From Candidatus Thorarchaeota archaeon (lineage in GTDB: Archaea; Asgardarchaeota; Thorarchaeia; Thorarchaeales; Thorarchaeaceae): a stretch of DNA of 64,000 nucleotides. The stretch covers positions 37,275 to 101,274 of the forward strand of contig JAIZWL010000009.1 in assembly GCA_021498125.1 (NCBI GenBank), given 5' to 3'. Within the stretch, counting starts at the first letter, position 1, and every line of letters begins with the position of its first letter. This document shows positions 45,492-54,914 of this stretch, in pieces. A program made the position numbers and the translations under genes. Under the pieces are notes generated by a model. It was not told the DNA's origin. It did not search any database and saw only the letters and a list, made by a program, of their open reading frames with translations.

Positions 45492-46748
45492 GTGAAAGTA
45501 CGTGACATCTTCTCATACTCGTTCTCAGCAATACGGCTACGAAAATTGCGAGCAGGACTGACTACGCTAGGTGTGGTCATCGGGATCGCTGCAATTGTAG
45601 CATTGATGTCCATCACTCAGGGCTTTCAGGTGGCAATGACCAGTCAATTAGAAGAAGGATTAGCGTCCGACACTCTGATCGTAGGTAACAGTCGGATGAG
45701 TTTCAGTGGTCCCGATTCGGACTTTACACTGCTGGTGAATGATACTGATACGATTACTAAGATAGACGGCGTGCAGACCGCTATTCCTGTCATGTCAAAG
45801 ACCTGTAAGGTCTACTTCAACAGTACTGAGTATACCTTGCCCACCAGTGGGGTGGACTTTGAAAAGTACGCCCAGGTCTACAGCACCTTCTCCACAGTGG
45901 AAGGTGAGATCCCTCTCAGCTCTCCAGAAGGCAAGGTTGTTGTTGGTCATACCATTGCTGATCCTTGGAAGAACGGGACGCGCAACGTGGTAGTCGGCGA
46001 TAACATCACTCTCTCATGGACCGGTCGGGTGAATGGCAGTCTTGTCACAACGAACAGATCGTTCATTGTGGCTGGTGTGCTTGATGAGATCGGTGCGTTT
46101 TCAATGGGCCCCTCGGACTCTGGGATCTATATCCCCATCTCTGATGCTCAGGACTTCTTTGATACTGAGGAGGTCTCGAACATAGTCGTCAAACTTGTCA
46201 ATGGTGATGAGACTACGATCGACAATGTTACTCAGGCAATTGAGGATGCCTTCGAGGACCTTGTGAAAGTGACCTCGCCAACCGCTGTGCTTGACACCAT
46301 AAATAATGCACTCGGCATGATGACCACCCTGCTCGTCGGGATCGCCGCGATCTCTCTCTTTGTTGCTGGCGTCGGGATCATGAACATCATGATCGTCTCG
46401 CTGATGGAACGGACTCGTGAGATCGGCATCCTGAAAGGGCTGGGCATGAAGAATCGGACTGTCATGGCCGTCTTCCTCACTGAGGCTATGTTGATCGGTC
46501 TGCTTGGCGCAGTCTTTGGAGTTGGCCTCGGCTATTTTGTAGCGACTATCTTCTCTCGATTGACTACTGGTTCTTCGTCACTTAGTGGTCCTCGACCAAT
46601 GTCATTCCCGTCCTTTACTCCGGTCTTTAGCATCAATGTCCTCCTTGGGGCTATGTTCTTTGGAATCGTGGTCAGCGTGGTCTTTGGACTCTATCCTGCA
46701 TGGAGAGCGTCACGCCTCCGACCGGTCGATGCTCTTCGCTATGAGTAA
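45492..46748 (+). CDS. MacB/FtsX-like ABC permease
   Basis: 418 residues. An N-terminal membrane helix (GLTTLGVVIGIAAIVALMSIT) is followed by a large external MacB-PCD domain (about residues 45-260), then three membrane helices typical of FtsX (TTLLVGIAAISLFVAGVGIMNIMIV, AVFLTEAMLIGLLGAVFGVGLGYF, LLGAMFFGIVVSVVFGLYPAW). The ending GLYPAWRASRLRPVDALRYE is a hallmark of the family. It likely exports lipopeptides or peptides, or transmits force to external proteins. GTG start, with GGAGG 8 bases upstream. Last gene before the CRISPR array. Confidence 0.9.
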   Translation: MKVRDIFSYSFSAIRLRKLRAGLTTLGVVIGIAAIVALMSITQGFQVAMTSQLEEGLASDTLIVGNSRMSFSGPDSDFTLLVNDTDTITKIDGVQTAIPVMSKTCKVYFNSTEYTLPTSGVDFEKYAQVYSTFSTVEGEIPLSSPEGKVVVGHTIADPWKNGTRNVVVGDNITLSWTGRVNGSLVTTNRSFIVAGVLDEIGAFSMGPSDSGIYIPISDAQDFFDTEEVSNIVVKLVNGDETTIDNVTQAIEDAFEDLVKVTSPTAVLDTINNALGMMTTLLVGIAAISLFVAGVGIMNIMIVSLMERTREIGILKGLGMKNRTVMAVFLTEAMLIGLLGAVFGVGLGYFVATIFSRLTTGSSSLSGPRPMSFPSFTPVFSINVLLGAMFFGIVVSVVFGLYPAWRASRLRPVDALRYE

Positions 46749-46940
46749 TTACAACAAGTGTGCATCTTTATGGTGCATACTTCTATTTTTCTTTGTCATC
46801 CCATTAGTCCTGTTCTCGAAATATTTCAGTTATCATCGTGCTCTTATGTCATCTGATTCTATTACAAAATGGTCTATATCCGAATTGGTTGTTAAAGAAT
46901 TATCATTTCTTCTTAGATGCGAGAGATTAGAAAAGGTGTT

Positions 46941-49352
46941 AATTGCATCCCCTCAATCTGGGATCTTATTTTGTAACCTTGGTTTTGAGCCCCTTACGGG
47001 GACGAGCCTCTTCACGTTTCAATCCCCTCAATCTGGGATCTTCTTCTGCGACCCACCCCAGGAATATCATATACCAGATTGCTCATTTCAGTTTCAATCC
47101 CCTCAATCTGGGATCTTCTTCTGCGACGGTATTATTCTTTGTCGAGAGGTACGTCGCCTTCTTTCTGTTTCAATCCCCTCAATCTGGGATCTTCTTCTGC
47201 GACCCAGTCTGAGAGGCTCCCGTTGGTCATCGGCCATGAGATACGTTTCAATCCCCTCAATCTGGGATCTTCTTCTGCGACACCTGAACATGTACCAATA
47301 TGGAAACCATATGATTCGCTGTTTCAATCCCCTCAATCTGGGATCTTCTTCTGCGACTGGCCGTATCGCTCTGTGATTGGGTCCCGCGTGAATAAGTTTC
47401 AATCCCCTCAATCTGGGATCTTCTTCTGCGACACCGTCATGGGGACACTCCAACGGCCCACCCTCTTCTGTTTCAATCCCCTCAATCTGGGATCTTCTTC
47501 TGCGACTGCTATGGAAAGTTGGGAATCACCCGATTCTATCATGGTTTCAATCCCCTCAATCTGGGATCTTCTTCTGCGACATGGACTGTGAAATATAGAC
47601 CACGACTTGGATCGTGGTTTCAATCCCCTCAATCTGGGATCTTCTTCTGCGACTGTGATGATGAATTCATGCGTGTGCCAGAGATATGCGTTTCAATCCC
47701 CTCAATCTGGGATCTTCTTCTGCGACTATTCGGTAGGGAGCAAGCAGTCTGATGACTGACGTAGGTTTCAATCCCCTCAATCTGGGATCTTCTTCTGCGA
47801 CTCACGGCTGACGACCTTCCCTCTACACACTGCTCAGCACGGTTTCAATCCCCTCAATCTGGGATCTTCTTCTGCGACCTCCCGATGCGCACGAAGAGTA
47901 TGTCCCACGTATGGTATCATCCTCAGTTTCAATCCCTCTCAATCTGGGATCTTCTTCTGCGACATGAAGATCCTCAAGATTCCGGCGACTTGAATGTGTT
48001 GATCAAGTTTCAATCCCCTCAATCTGGGATCTTCTTCTGCGACCGTTTCGAAAATTTCTCGGAAAAATTCGAAGAAGACTGGGCGATGTTTCAATCCCCT
48101 CAATCTGGGATCTTCTTCTGCGACGAATAATGACAAATAGCTAATCCTACACAGATGCTATCCTGAGTTTCAATCCCCTCAATATGGGATCTTCTTCTGC
48201 GACCGGCAAATCCGAAGCGGAAGATCGCAATCCCCAGATCAACTTGCTTCAATCCCCTCAATCTGGGATCTTCTTCTGCGACCTGACTAACATGGCACAG
48301 CGCGACACAATGCCTCCTCGGGACGTTTCAATCCCCTCAATCTGGGATCTTCTTCTGCGACCTGATCGATTTCAGGATAAGCTGCCGTACCTCATATAGT
48401 TTCAATCCCCTCAATATGGGATCTTCTTCTGCGACCTCAGGATGGAATGTATCATAATGAGATCAAAAGACACTTTGTTTCAATCCCCTCAATCTGGGAT
48501 CTTCTTCTGCGACGTTGTGGTGATGGGTCACTGCTGCCAGGATCAGCTGTGTTTCAATCCCCTCAATCTGGGATCTTCTTCTGCGACTGACGTCGTGGCG
48601 AATATCGTTACGGCGTTATGACCCTCGTGTGTTTCAATCCCCTCAATCTGGGATCTTCTTCTGCGACGTGTTTACGGATAGACTCGTGAGCTAACGGAGC
48701 CACCGCGGGTTTCAATCCCCTCAATCTGGGATCTTCTTCTGCGACCTGAGGGCGACTGTCGGGCGGTCGATAAGGCCTCCTGATGTTTCAATCCCCTCAA
48801 TCTGGGATCTTCTTCTGCGACATGTACCGTGTGATTTGCCATATAGTCTAGAGGATAGTTTCAATCCCCTCAATCTGGGATCTTCTTCTGCGACTCGTCG
48901 ATGTAGACCCACACGACCGCACCGCTGCCAAGTTTCAATCCCCTCAATCTGGGATCTTCTTCTGCGACATGGCACCCCCAGTAATGCGAAGACCGTAGCC
49001 TCCTCTGTTTCAATCCCCTCAATCTGGGATCTTCTTCTGCGACTGCATTGTTGGAAAGAAGTATGGTAAATTACACCAAAATACGTTTCAATCCCCTCAA
49101 TCTGGGATCTTCTTCTGCGACATGCGTCATCGACGGCCTATCTGCTCGGTATTCTCTCAAAGTTTCAATCCCCTCAATCTGGGATCTTCTTCTGCGACAT
49201 CGATCCATCTGTCGGTCAGTACCTGAGATCACGGTTTGGTTTCAATCCCCTCAATCTGGGATCTTCTTCTGCGACTGCTGCCGAAGGGGCGTCGACCCGG
49301 GACAATCGTTAAGCGGTTTCAATCCCCTCAATCTGGGATCTTCTTCTGCGAC
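46941..49352 (-). CRISPR. CRISPR array, 32 repeats of 37 bp, 31 spacers
   Basis: The repeat on the plus strand begins GTTTCAATCCCCTC and ends CTTCTGCGAC. Read on the minus strand it ends in ATTGAAAC, the classic 3' end that becomes the 8-nt crRNA handle, so the array is transcribed right to left from a leader at 49353-49501. Repeat starts include 47016, 47091, 47169, 47245, 47321, 48007, 48551, 49085, 49239 and 49316. The leftmost copy (46941-46977) is degenerate, as expected at the oldest end. Variants are one inserted base at 47926-47963, AATATGGG in place of AATCTGGG in the repeats at 48167 and 48399, and a C for T at the second base of the repeat at 48246. Spacers are 36-44 bp, except one of 47 bp (47879-47925). 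The repeat-derived RNA is matured by Cas6 and used by the type I-D complex encoded to the right. Confidence 0.98.
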
Positions 49353-49501
49353 CCGGGCAAAAACCCATGAAAAATAAGGAAAGAGGGCCTCATAAGTCTT
49401 TATGGGGAGTGGTGATGAGGGGGTGCTGATTTTGCAAGGCCCTTTATAAAGACCACCACATTTTAAAATGGGCGCGACAATATAGTACAAAATCCTAGAG
49501 G
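49353..49501. promoter_or_regulatory. CRISPR leader and divergent promoter for array and cas1
   Basis: 149 bases between the newest repeat and cas1. The palindromic TATA box CTTTATAAAG (49442-49451) can serve both directions: leftward, with transcription start near 49420 and about 70 bases of leader RNA before the first repeat, and rightward, toward cas1 at 49502. A second AT palindrome (ATTTTAAAAT, about 49460-49469) lies closer to cas1. Bases 49383-49460 are repeated perfectly, in inverted orientation, at the right edge of the window. Leaders also guide Cas1-Cas2 integration at the first repeat. Confidence 0.85.
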
Positions 49502-50536
49502 GTGGGGTTTGAACTGGAATCGATCATTTTAGATGAGTTTGGACTTTTCTTAGGGAAGAAAGGGGAACGGTTTGTAGTAAAGAAGTCTGGGAAGGCACTA
49601 GCTGAATTTCCGGTAAGTGAGGTAGAGCGGATCATAATTTCCTCGGCAGGGGTATCGGTTAGTAGTGCAGCGTTGTACTTAGCAGTAGTGAACCGGGTTC
49701 AGATCGCATTCACATATTCAAGTGGCAAGCCATTTGGATTTCTCACACCGGTTCAGGGTCATGGTACAGTAATCACGAGGCGAGCGCAATATTTAGAGGC
49801 TGAATCAGCAATAGCAACAAGGTTGGTACTAGGTTTCATAAGAGGAAAGTTAGCTAACCAGCGCAACTTGTTAAAGTCATGGGCTAAGAACAGGACGCGG
49901 ACATCTCCTGAAACTTCGGACTATCTATTTGCGCAAAGCAAAAGGGTCGATACAGCAATCAAAGATCTTGTGGAGATAGAGGGACGTTTGACTGGTGAGA
50001 TTCGCCAGACGATCATGAATATAGAAGGTCGTGCCGCACAGAGCTACTGGGAGGGGGTCGCAAAGATTCTCCCGCCGGAGCTGGGATTTACTGGGCGAGA
50101 GACACGAGGCGCACGGGATCCGATGAATATGTTATTCAATTACGGGTATGGAGTGCTATACACAGCGATCTGGTCAGCAGTAACAATAGCTGGTCTAGAT
50201 CCGTTTGCTGGTTTTTTACATGTGGACAGACCAGGCCGGCCCTCGCTCGTCCTTGATCTTATTGAGGAATTCAGGCAACAGATCGTGGATCGACCCGTTA
50301 TTGCAGTGGTAATACGTGGAAGTCTTCCGCCAAGAGAAATTATCGCAGAGGGAGAATTATCGAAATTGGCAAGACAAAATGTGGCCAAGTCCGTTATCGA
50401 GCGACTGGATGAGCGAGTGACCTATGATGATTCAAAGATCTCTCTCAAGAATGTGATCCAACGCCAAGCGTGGATGGTCGTGAAGGTTCTGAGGCGACAG
50501 AAGGACAAGTACGACCCATTTATCCAGAGGTGGTAA
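49502..50536 (+). CDS. cas1: Cas1 CRISPR integrase
   Basis: 344 residues. It has the Cas1 layout: an N-terminal beta domain opening with LDEFGLFLGKKGERF, and a helical C-terminal domain with the metal-binding residues Glu175 (NIEGRAAQSYW), His240 (FAGFLHVDRPGRPSLVLDL) and Glu255 (IEEFR). Together with Cas2 it inserts new spacers at the leader end of the array. The start is GTG 49502, with a purine-rich AGAGG before it. First gene of the adaptation operon; cas2 begins 4 bases after the stop. Confidence 0.97.
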   Translation: MGFELESIILDEFGLFLGKKGERFVVKKSGKALAEFPVSEVERIIISSAGVSVSSAALYLAVVNRVQIAFTYSSGKPFGFLTPVQGHGTVITRRAQYLEAESAIATRLVLGFIRGKLANQRNLLKSWAKNRTRTSPETSDYLFAQSKRVDTAIKDLVEIEGRLTGEIRQTIMNIEGRAAQSYWEGVAKILPPELGFTGRETRGARDPMNMLFNYGYGVLYTAIWSAVTIAGLDPFAGFLHVDRPGRPSLVLDLIEEFRQQIVDRPVIAVVIRGSLPPREIIAEGELSKLARQNVAKSVIERLDERVTYDDSKISLKNVIQRQAWMVVKVLRRQKDKYDPFIQRW

Positions 50537-50539
50537 TAC

Positions 50540-50830
50540 ATGCACATCATAGTGATCTATGATATTACAGATGATGGACTACGGGGAAAGATCAGTGAAC
50601 GTCTGAAGGACTATGGTCTTGAACGGATTCAATTCAGTGCGTTTCAGGGAGAGCTGATGAGGCATAGTTTCAACTCTCTAATTGTTGATATGCGACGGTT
50701 CTTGAATGATGGGATCGAGACCGATTCAATTGTGATATTTCAACTCTGTAGTTCGTGCTTTAATGGACGTATTGTGCTTGGTGCAGAGAAGGAGATGGAG
50801 AAAGATGAAGTTCGAGTATCGTTTTTCTGA
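50540..50830 (+). CDS. cas2: Cas2 adaptation protein
   Basis: 96 residues with a ferredoxin-like fold beginning HIIVIYDITDDGLRGKI, where Asp8 is the conserved acidic residue, followed by LERIQFSAFQGEL. Cas2 dimerises and bridges two Cas1 dimers in the integrase complex. It starts at ATG 50540 directly after cas1 and overlaps the start of cas4 by 26 bases, so translation of all three is coupled. Confidence 0.96.
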   Translation: MHIIVIYDITDDGLRGKISERLKDYGLERIQFSAFQGELMRHSFNSLIVDMRRFLNDGIETDSIVIFQLCSSCFNGRIVLGAEKEMEKDEVRVSFF

Positions 50831-51443
50831 AGACCTGGATGTTGAGGAGAATTTTCTCACACCAACTGATGTCAAGCAGTACGTTTTCTGTCCTCGTGTC
50901 ACGTATTTCACGCGGGTAGTTCAAATTCGACCGATCATGAGTTCGCAACAACCGGATGCAAAGAAAGATCATGTGCGTATAGCGGACCATGAAAAGCGGA
51001 GGCGGAATATGCTAAAGCAGAGTTTTCCTTTTACTGTTGCAAAACGTAAGTTCGAGCTCTTTTTTCGATCACCGCGATTACAGGTCCACGGTAAGGTGGA
51101 CATGCTGGTGATAACGAATGAGGGGGAGTATATCCCTGTCGAGTTCAAAGCGATGGTCAGCAAAAATCGGCAGGTGCGGTTAGATCACAAATATCAGCTT
51201 GCTGTCATTGCGTTGCTCATTGAGGACCACTATGATACAATTGTCCGAAGGGGTTATCTGCATTATATGAAAGACGAGCAGACTGTTCAGGTCTTTCTGA
51301 CCGAGGGCGTGAAGCGTCGAGCACAGGTCTATCTTAGACGTATCCGCGATCTGCTCGATGCTGGAGTTGTTCCCGAACCGCGTAGAGAATGTCGATACTC
51401 TCGTGTCGGGTGTGGATTTGCGGATCAGTGTCGTGATCTGTGA
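50805..51443 (+). CDS. cas4: Cas4 nuclease (RecB-like, Fe-S)
   Basis: 212 residues. Cys29 (QYVFCPR) with Cys196, Cys203 and Cys209 (CRYSRVGCGFADQC) forms the 4Fe-4S site. The nuclease residues are Asp99 (VHGKVDML), Glu113 and Lys115 (VEFKA) and Gln131 (QLAVIAL). Cas4 trims prespacers and helps select those with the correct PAM. ATG 50805 was chosen over the longer frame from 50763 because GGAGATGGAG precedes it and the shorter protein starts right at the conserved region. Last gene of the adaptation operon. A second Cas4 relative (Csa1) is encoded at 59620. Confidence 0.93.
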   Translation: MKFEYRFSEDLDVEENFLTPTDVKQYVFCPRVTYFTRVVQIRPIMSSQQPDAKKDHVRIADHEKRRRNMLKQSFPFTVAKRKFELFFRSPRLQVHGKVDMLVITNEGEYIPVEFKAMVSKNRQVRLDHKYQLAVIALLIEDHYDTIVRRGYLHYMKDEQTVQVFLTEGVKRRAQVYLRRIRDLLDAGVVPEPRRECRYSRVGCGFADQCRDL

Positions 51444-51639
51444 GCGCCAGAGGAGTACTAAAATTCCCTATTAAGTGGCAATCACTTTAATCCCGCTACC
51501 CGTGAGCGCAGGGTCTCCTTCAAAATTCTCATGGAACTGTATCATTTAGCGCAGTCTACATGCTCGGGATTGCTGCTTATATTGTCCGTGGGGGTAGTAT
51601 ATGTTGAGAAGACGAAAATGACGGGAGATATGTCACGCT

Positions 51640-54288
51640 ATGTCCAGCCAAGCCGATAAACTTGAACAGATCCGAAGAGGCCTCATCTCAATGGCACTTG
51701 ACCAGCAGTGGAATTTCAAGTATGCTAAATTTGGAAGAGAACATAAACAGTCTCTCTTTGTTCATGCGTTAAACACTTTTTCAGTGACCAAGGTACTTGC
51801 TGAAAACCTCTTCGATCTTGATACTGATTCTGTTATCATCGCGTGTCTGGCCGGATTTCTACATGATTACCAAAAAGCGGATGAGAAGTGGCAGTCAGCA
51901 GCTTTAAGCTTTATGAGCGGCAAGCGGGTCCAAGGGAGTGCCTTCTCTCATGATGATGGGTCTGATGACCAACGTTCACGGCTCGTTGACCTTCTCCAAC
52001 AGGCTGAGGCTGCAATGGATCCCGGTCACACTGTCAAGATTTCCCAGTTCGCAGATCGCATTCTGAATATTATTGTGTACACTCACGATACACAAAATAG
52101 AGCAGATGCCGCTCGGAGAAAAAAACAGGTCGGTCCAATTGATGCATTGGTGCCTGTTGTCAGGCTGTCCGATGCCATTGCGAGTATCAAAACTCCCGCT
52201 GAGATTCTTCGCCGTGCACATGATCTTGATCTTCCGACGGATAAGACAGTCTCTTTCGAATATCATGAGCTCTCAATGATCCGTGGGCTCACGACGACCT
52301 TTCTGAATCAAGCGCTTCTAGAACTCATGAAGGAATGTGGCTATATTCCATTGTTGTATTTTGGAAGTGGAACCGTATACTTAGTTGTAGGGGAGCCAAC
52401 AATACCGGATAATGTGATGGAGCGTCTTGAAGAGTTGCTTGATGATCAGGTCACGACGTTCCAAGGAACAACATTTTACAAAACACACATCACTAATGCA
52501 GTAATTGGGCCATTGACTCAGACTACTTGGCCCTGTGTGCATCTGGCTGATGTGAATTCGATCCCCCAAATACTCGCGCATATCTCAAATATGCCTACAA
52601 CTAACAAGGACAAGAAATATGGCAAGTCACTTTATGATTCGGCAAAGGCAAAGCATAAACCTGCTGTAGAAACCTTCCTCAAACAAATCGGTGCAGATCG
52701 TGATGAGACCCTTGCGGAAATGGGTTCTGATTTTAGTTTTCTAATTTATGTTGCCAGCTTTCTCAAAGAGTATCAGGATATTGCAAAAGCAGCAGGTGTT
52801 ATCGACGAGTATACCGCCGATGTTAATGATTGGTTGAAAGCACTCTTGGGCGAATTTGATCTCGAGCTATGTTCTAAAAAGATTAAAAATACCGCAGATC
52901 TCACAACCCGTGTTGAAATTATTACCAAGCTATGGCAAGTCGGAACCAAAGATCTCCATAGACTGCCTCGCGAAAAGAAACGAAAGATCCTAATTAAAAA
53001 CTATGAGACCCTAATGGTTCGAGTTCTTAAAAAGTACAAACGTTATGCGCCCCCAATATTTTCAGAAACATCCAAGAAATTGCTTTTTGCTGATGTTGCT
53101 CACGTTCCTTTTGTACTTCTCTCGGACACTGAGATCAGATCTCAAGCAGATGGCCCTTCGAAAAGGTATCAGGCCGGAAAAGAAAAGTCAAGGCGGATCT
53201 GTAGTCTGTGTGGGGCTGTAGCTGAAGATACCGCTCCTGCGCCATTATTTGGAGATGGGTCTGAAAAGTTCAGTAATTTTCTTCCTGCGGGGGTTAGTAT
53301 TGGTAGCGGTAAAAAAGCGCAGGTCTGTGATCTCTGCATAGCCGAGGGCACTCTACGTGCGTTATTCTTCCCGTCACCTCCGGCAACTACGTTCATTGTT
53401 TTACCCGATCTTTCATTGAGTCCTGAATTAGCGAAACAATGGGCGGACGGTGTTCAATCATTTGCAATGAGGGAAAAAATTGGTCTCAGCTCTAGCCGAG
53501 TATGGAACATGACCGATATCTACAAACTATTAGCTCGTGGCGAAATTGTCAACAACGCAACAGATCTCTCTGATCTGTTACACCCGACTAAACAACGTGT
53601 TGACGATTTGGCCAAGCATTTGCGTAATGATGCTGGGAAGCCTGAGAATGTTGGATATCGTGATCTTGTAGGTATTGGCAAGCTGGAAACATTTGAGGAG
53701 ATTGCTCGCGCGCACTTGCACGGAGATATCGAGATTGAACCTGACCATCTGATGGATTTTCAAATGCCCCAACCATTGCAGAGTTCAACCTATTTAACGC
53801 CTAATCATCTTTTCATGTTCCTTCGAAATCCACCCTATGAAGACAAAGAAGAATCGAAGAGCACGACTGCAATACGTACATACTTTATGGCGATGCTCTT
53901 GGCAGTGGTCTATCATGCCCGCGTAATAACGATGGAAGGATTCCAGCCCATTTCAGATTTTACTCTAAAGGGGCTTGTACGCACTCAATTACCAGCTCCC
54001 GCGTCCATTGCACTTGCATCCTACGGGATTACCGAGGAGATGCCTCTCTCGAATGTTAAGGATGCACTGCAAAAGCTGGCGGCTGTAACGTTGATCACTT
54101 TATATCAGGTAAAGAAACTTGGCAAGGATCGCCTTCTCAGAATTCTCTCGATGAATCGTGGGGCTATTCTTCGAAGGGCACAGACTGAACTCGGAGAGAA
54201 ACTCAAGGGAGGGACCCGACGAAGACTGGTCAATTGGCTAGATGTCTTGCCAGATATCGTTGATGATCATCCAATAATAATCGAATGA
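51640..54288 (+). CDS. cas10d: Cas10d, large subunit of type I-D effector with HD nuclease
   Basis: 882 residues. The N-terminus has an HD-nuclease: His42 in LFVHALNTF, then His75-Asp76 in AGFLHDYQKAD, with further His residues downstream (SHDDGSDDQ, YTHDTQNRADAA). A zinc finger follows at about residues 520-565 (CSLCGAV and CDLCIAE). The central palm-like region has no GGDD cyclase motif, as expected for Cas10d rather than type III Cas10. The C-terminal part is helical. In type I-D this subunit binds crRNA and target and carries the DNA-cutting HD domain that Cas3 has in other type I systems. About 200 bases without a gene lie upstream and should hold the effector-operon promoter (TATATT near 51577). 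First of seven closely spaced genes. Confidence 0.92.
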   Translation: MSSQADKLEQIRRGLISMALDQQWNFKYAKFGREHKQSLFVHALNTFSVTKVLAENLFDLDTDSVIIACLAGFLHDYQKADEKWQSAALSFMSGKRVQGSAFSHDDGSDDQRSRLVDLLQQAEAAMDPGHTVKISQFADRILNIIVYTHDTQNRADAARRKKQVGPIDALVPVVRLSDAIASIKTPAEILRRAHDLDLPTDKTVSFEYHELSMIRGLTTTFLNQALLELMKECGYIPLLYFGSGTVYLVVGEPTIPDNVMERLEELLDDQVTTFQGTTFYKTHITNAVIGPLTQTTWPCVHLADVNSIPQILAHISNMPTTNKDKKYGKSLYDSAKAKHKPAVETFLKQIGADRDETLAEMGSDFSFLIYVASFLKEYQDIAKAAGVIDEYTADVNDWLKALLGEFDLELCSKKIKNTADLTTRVEIITKLWQVGTKDLHRLPREKKRKILIKNYETLMVRVLKKYKRYAPPIFSETSKKLLFADVAHVPFVLLSDTEIRSQADGPSKRYQAGKEKSRRICSLCGAVAEDTAPAPLFGDGSEKFSNFLPAGVSIGSGKKAQVCDLCIAEGTLRALFFPSPPATTFIVLPDLSLSPELAKQWADGVQSFAMREKIGLSSSRVWNMTDIYKLLARGEIVNNATDLSDLLHPTKQRVDDLAKHLRNDAGKPENVGYRDLVGIGKLETFEEIARAHLHGDIEIEPDHLMDFQMPQPLQSSTYLTPNHLFMFLRNPPYEDKEESKSTTAIRTYFMAMLLAVVYHARVITMEGFQPISDFTLKGLVRTQLPAPASIALASYGITEEMPLSNVKDALQKLAAVTLITLYQVKKLGKDRLLRILSMNRGAILRRAQTELGEKLKGGTRRRLVNWLDVLPDIVDDHPIIIE

Positions 54289-54297
54289 GGTGATAAC

Positions 54298-54912
54298 TTG
54301 GTAATTCGTATGAAAAAAGAAAAAGAAACCACGGATATGGACCGTGTTCGGGAAGTTCGTAATCAGGCTGCTGTAGCCTTGGTTAAATATCTCGACACAT
54401 TCCATCCTGAGAATACTGGGAGTGACTCGAAGCACTCATTGATGGGACCAGTGGGCAAGTTGCTTGCACGGATAACCACGACTGGTGACATTAATTGGGA
54501 TGCTGTCAAGGGTTACATCTTAAACATTCACAAAAACCAGCAATCGCAACGGCGTGGAGTTCCCGCGTCAGCAGCAGAACGTTTGGATACTGCTATTGAT
54601 CTTCTCAAGGAACTCAAAGAGTTGCTTCCACCAACAAAGTGGTTGAAGGCCGTCGAGGACATAGACGATGAGGTCTTCTTCAGCGTCTATAAACAAAAGC
54701 TGGTCGGTCAGAGACTCTGGATACAGAAAAAGTTCCATGAATGGCTGAAAAAACGGTTTTCATCAATTGACGAAATAAATAAATATCTCGATCCTGACGA
54801 GGTCTACGATTCTTTCGACGAGATGGAAGATCCTTTTTCGTTGCCTGTAGGGCTCAAACCTATCGTGGATGAATTTTGGACGGACTACAAAAAGGGAGGA
54901 AAGGAGGAATAG
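54298..54912 (+). CDS. Extra gene in type I-D effector operon, candidate small subunit (Cas11-like)
   Basis: 204 residues, almost all predicted helix, strongly charged, with no cysteine or nuclease motif. Helical segments include DRVREVRNQAAVALVKYLDTF, AERLDTAIDLLKELKELL and QRLWIQKKFHEWLKKRF. I do not recognise it as a named Cas family. Size, helical content and position between cas10d and csc2 fit a type I small subunit. In characterised I-D systems the small subunit Cas11d is made from an internal start inside cas10d, so a separate gene would be unusual. The TTG start at 54298 has GAGGTGAT at the right distance, formed by the end of cas10d; ATG 54310 is the alternative. The csc2 ribosome binding site lies at its 3' end. 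Confidence 0.8.
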   Translation: MVIRMKKEKETTDMDRVREVRNQAAVALVKYLDTFHPENTGSDSKHSLMGPVGKLLARITTTGDINWDAVKGYILNIHKNQQSQRRGVPASAAERLDTAIDLLKELKELLPPTKWLKAVEDIDDEVFFSVYKQKLVGQRLWIQKKFHEWLKKRFSSIDEINKYLDPDEVYDSFDEMEDPFSLPVGLKPIVDEFWTDYKKGGKEE

Positions 54913-54914
54913 AT

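Noticed and set aside
46585..49490. Many open frames on both strands across the CRISPR array
   Set aside because: They are made of the 37-bp repeat read in different frames (FNPLNLGSSSAT, SPQSGIFFCD, RRRRSQIEGIE) and are not genes.
51640..54288. Type III CRISPR effector, because a Cas10-like protein is present
   Set aside because: HD plus zinc finger without GGDD, together with Csc1, Csc2 and a Cas3' helicase, defines type I-D; no Csm or Cmr genes are present.
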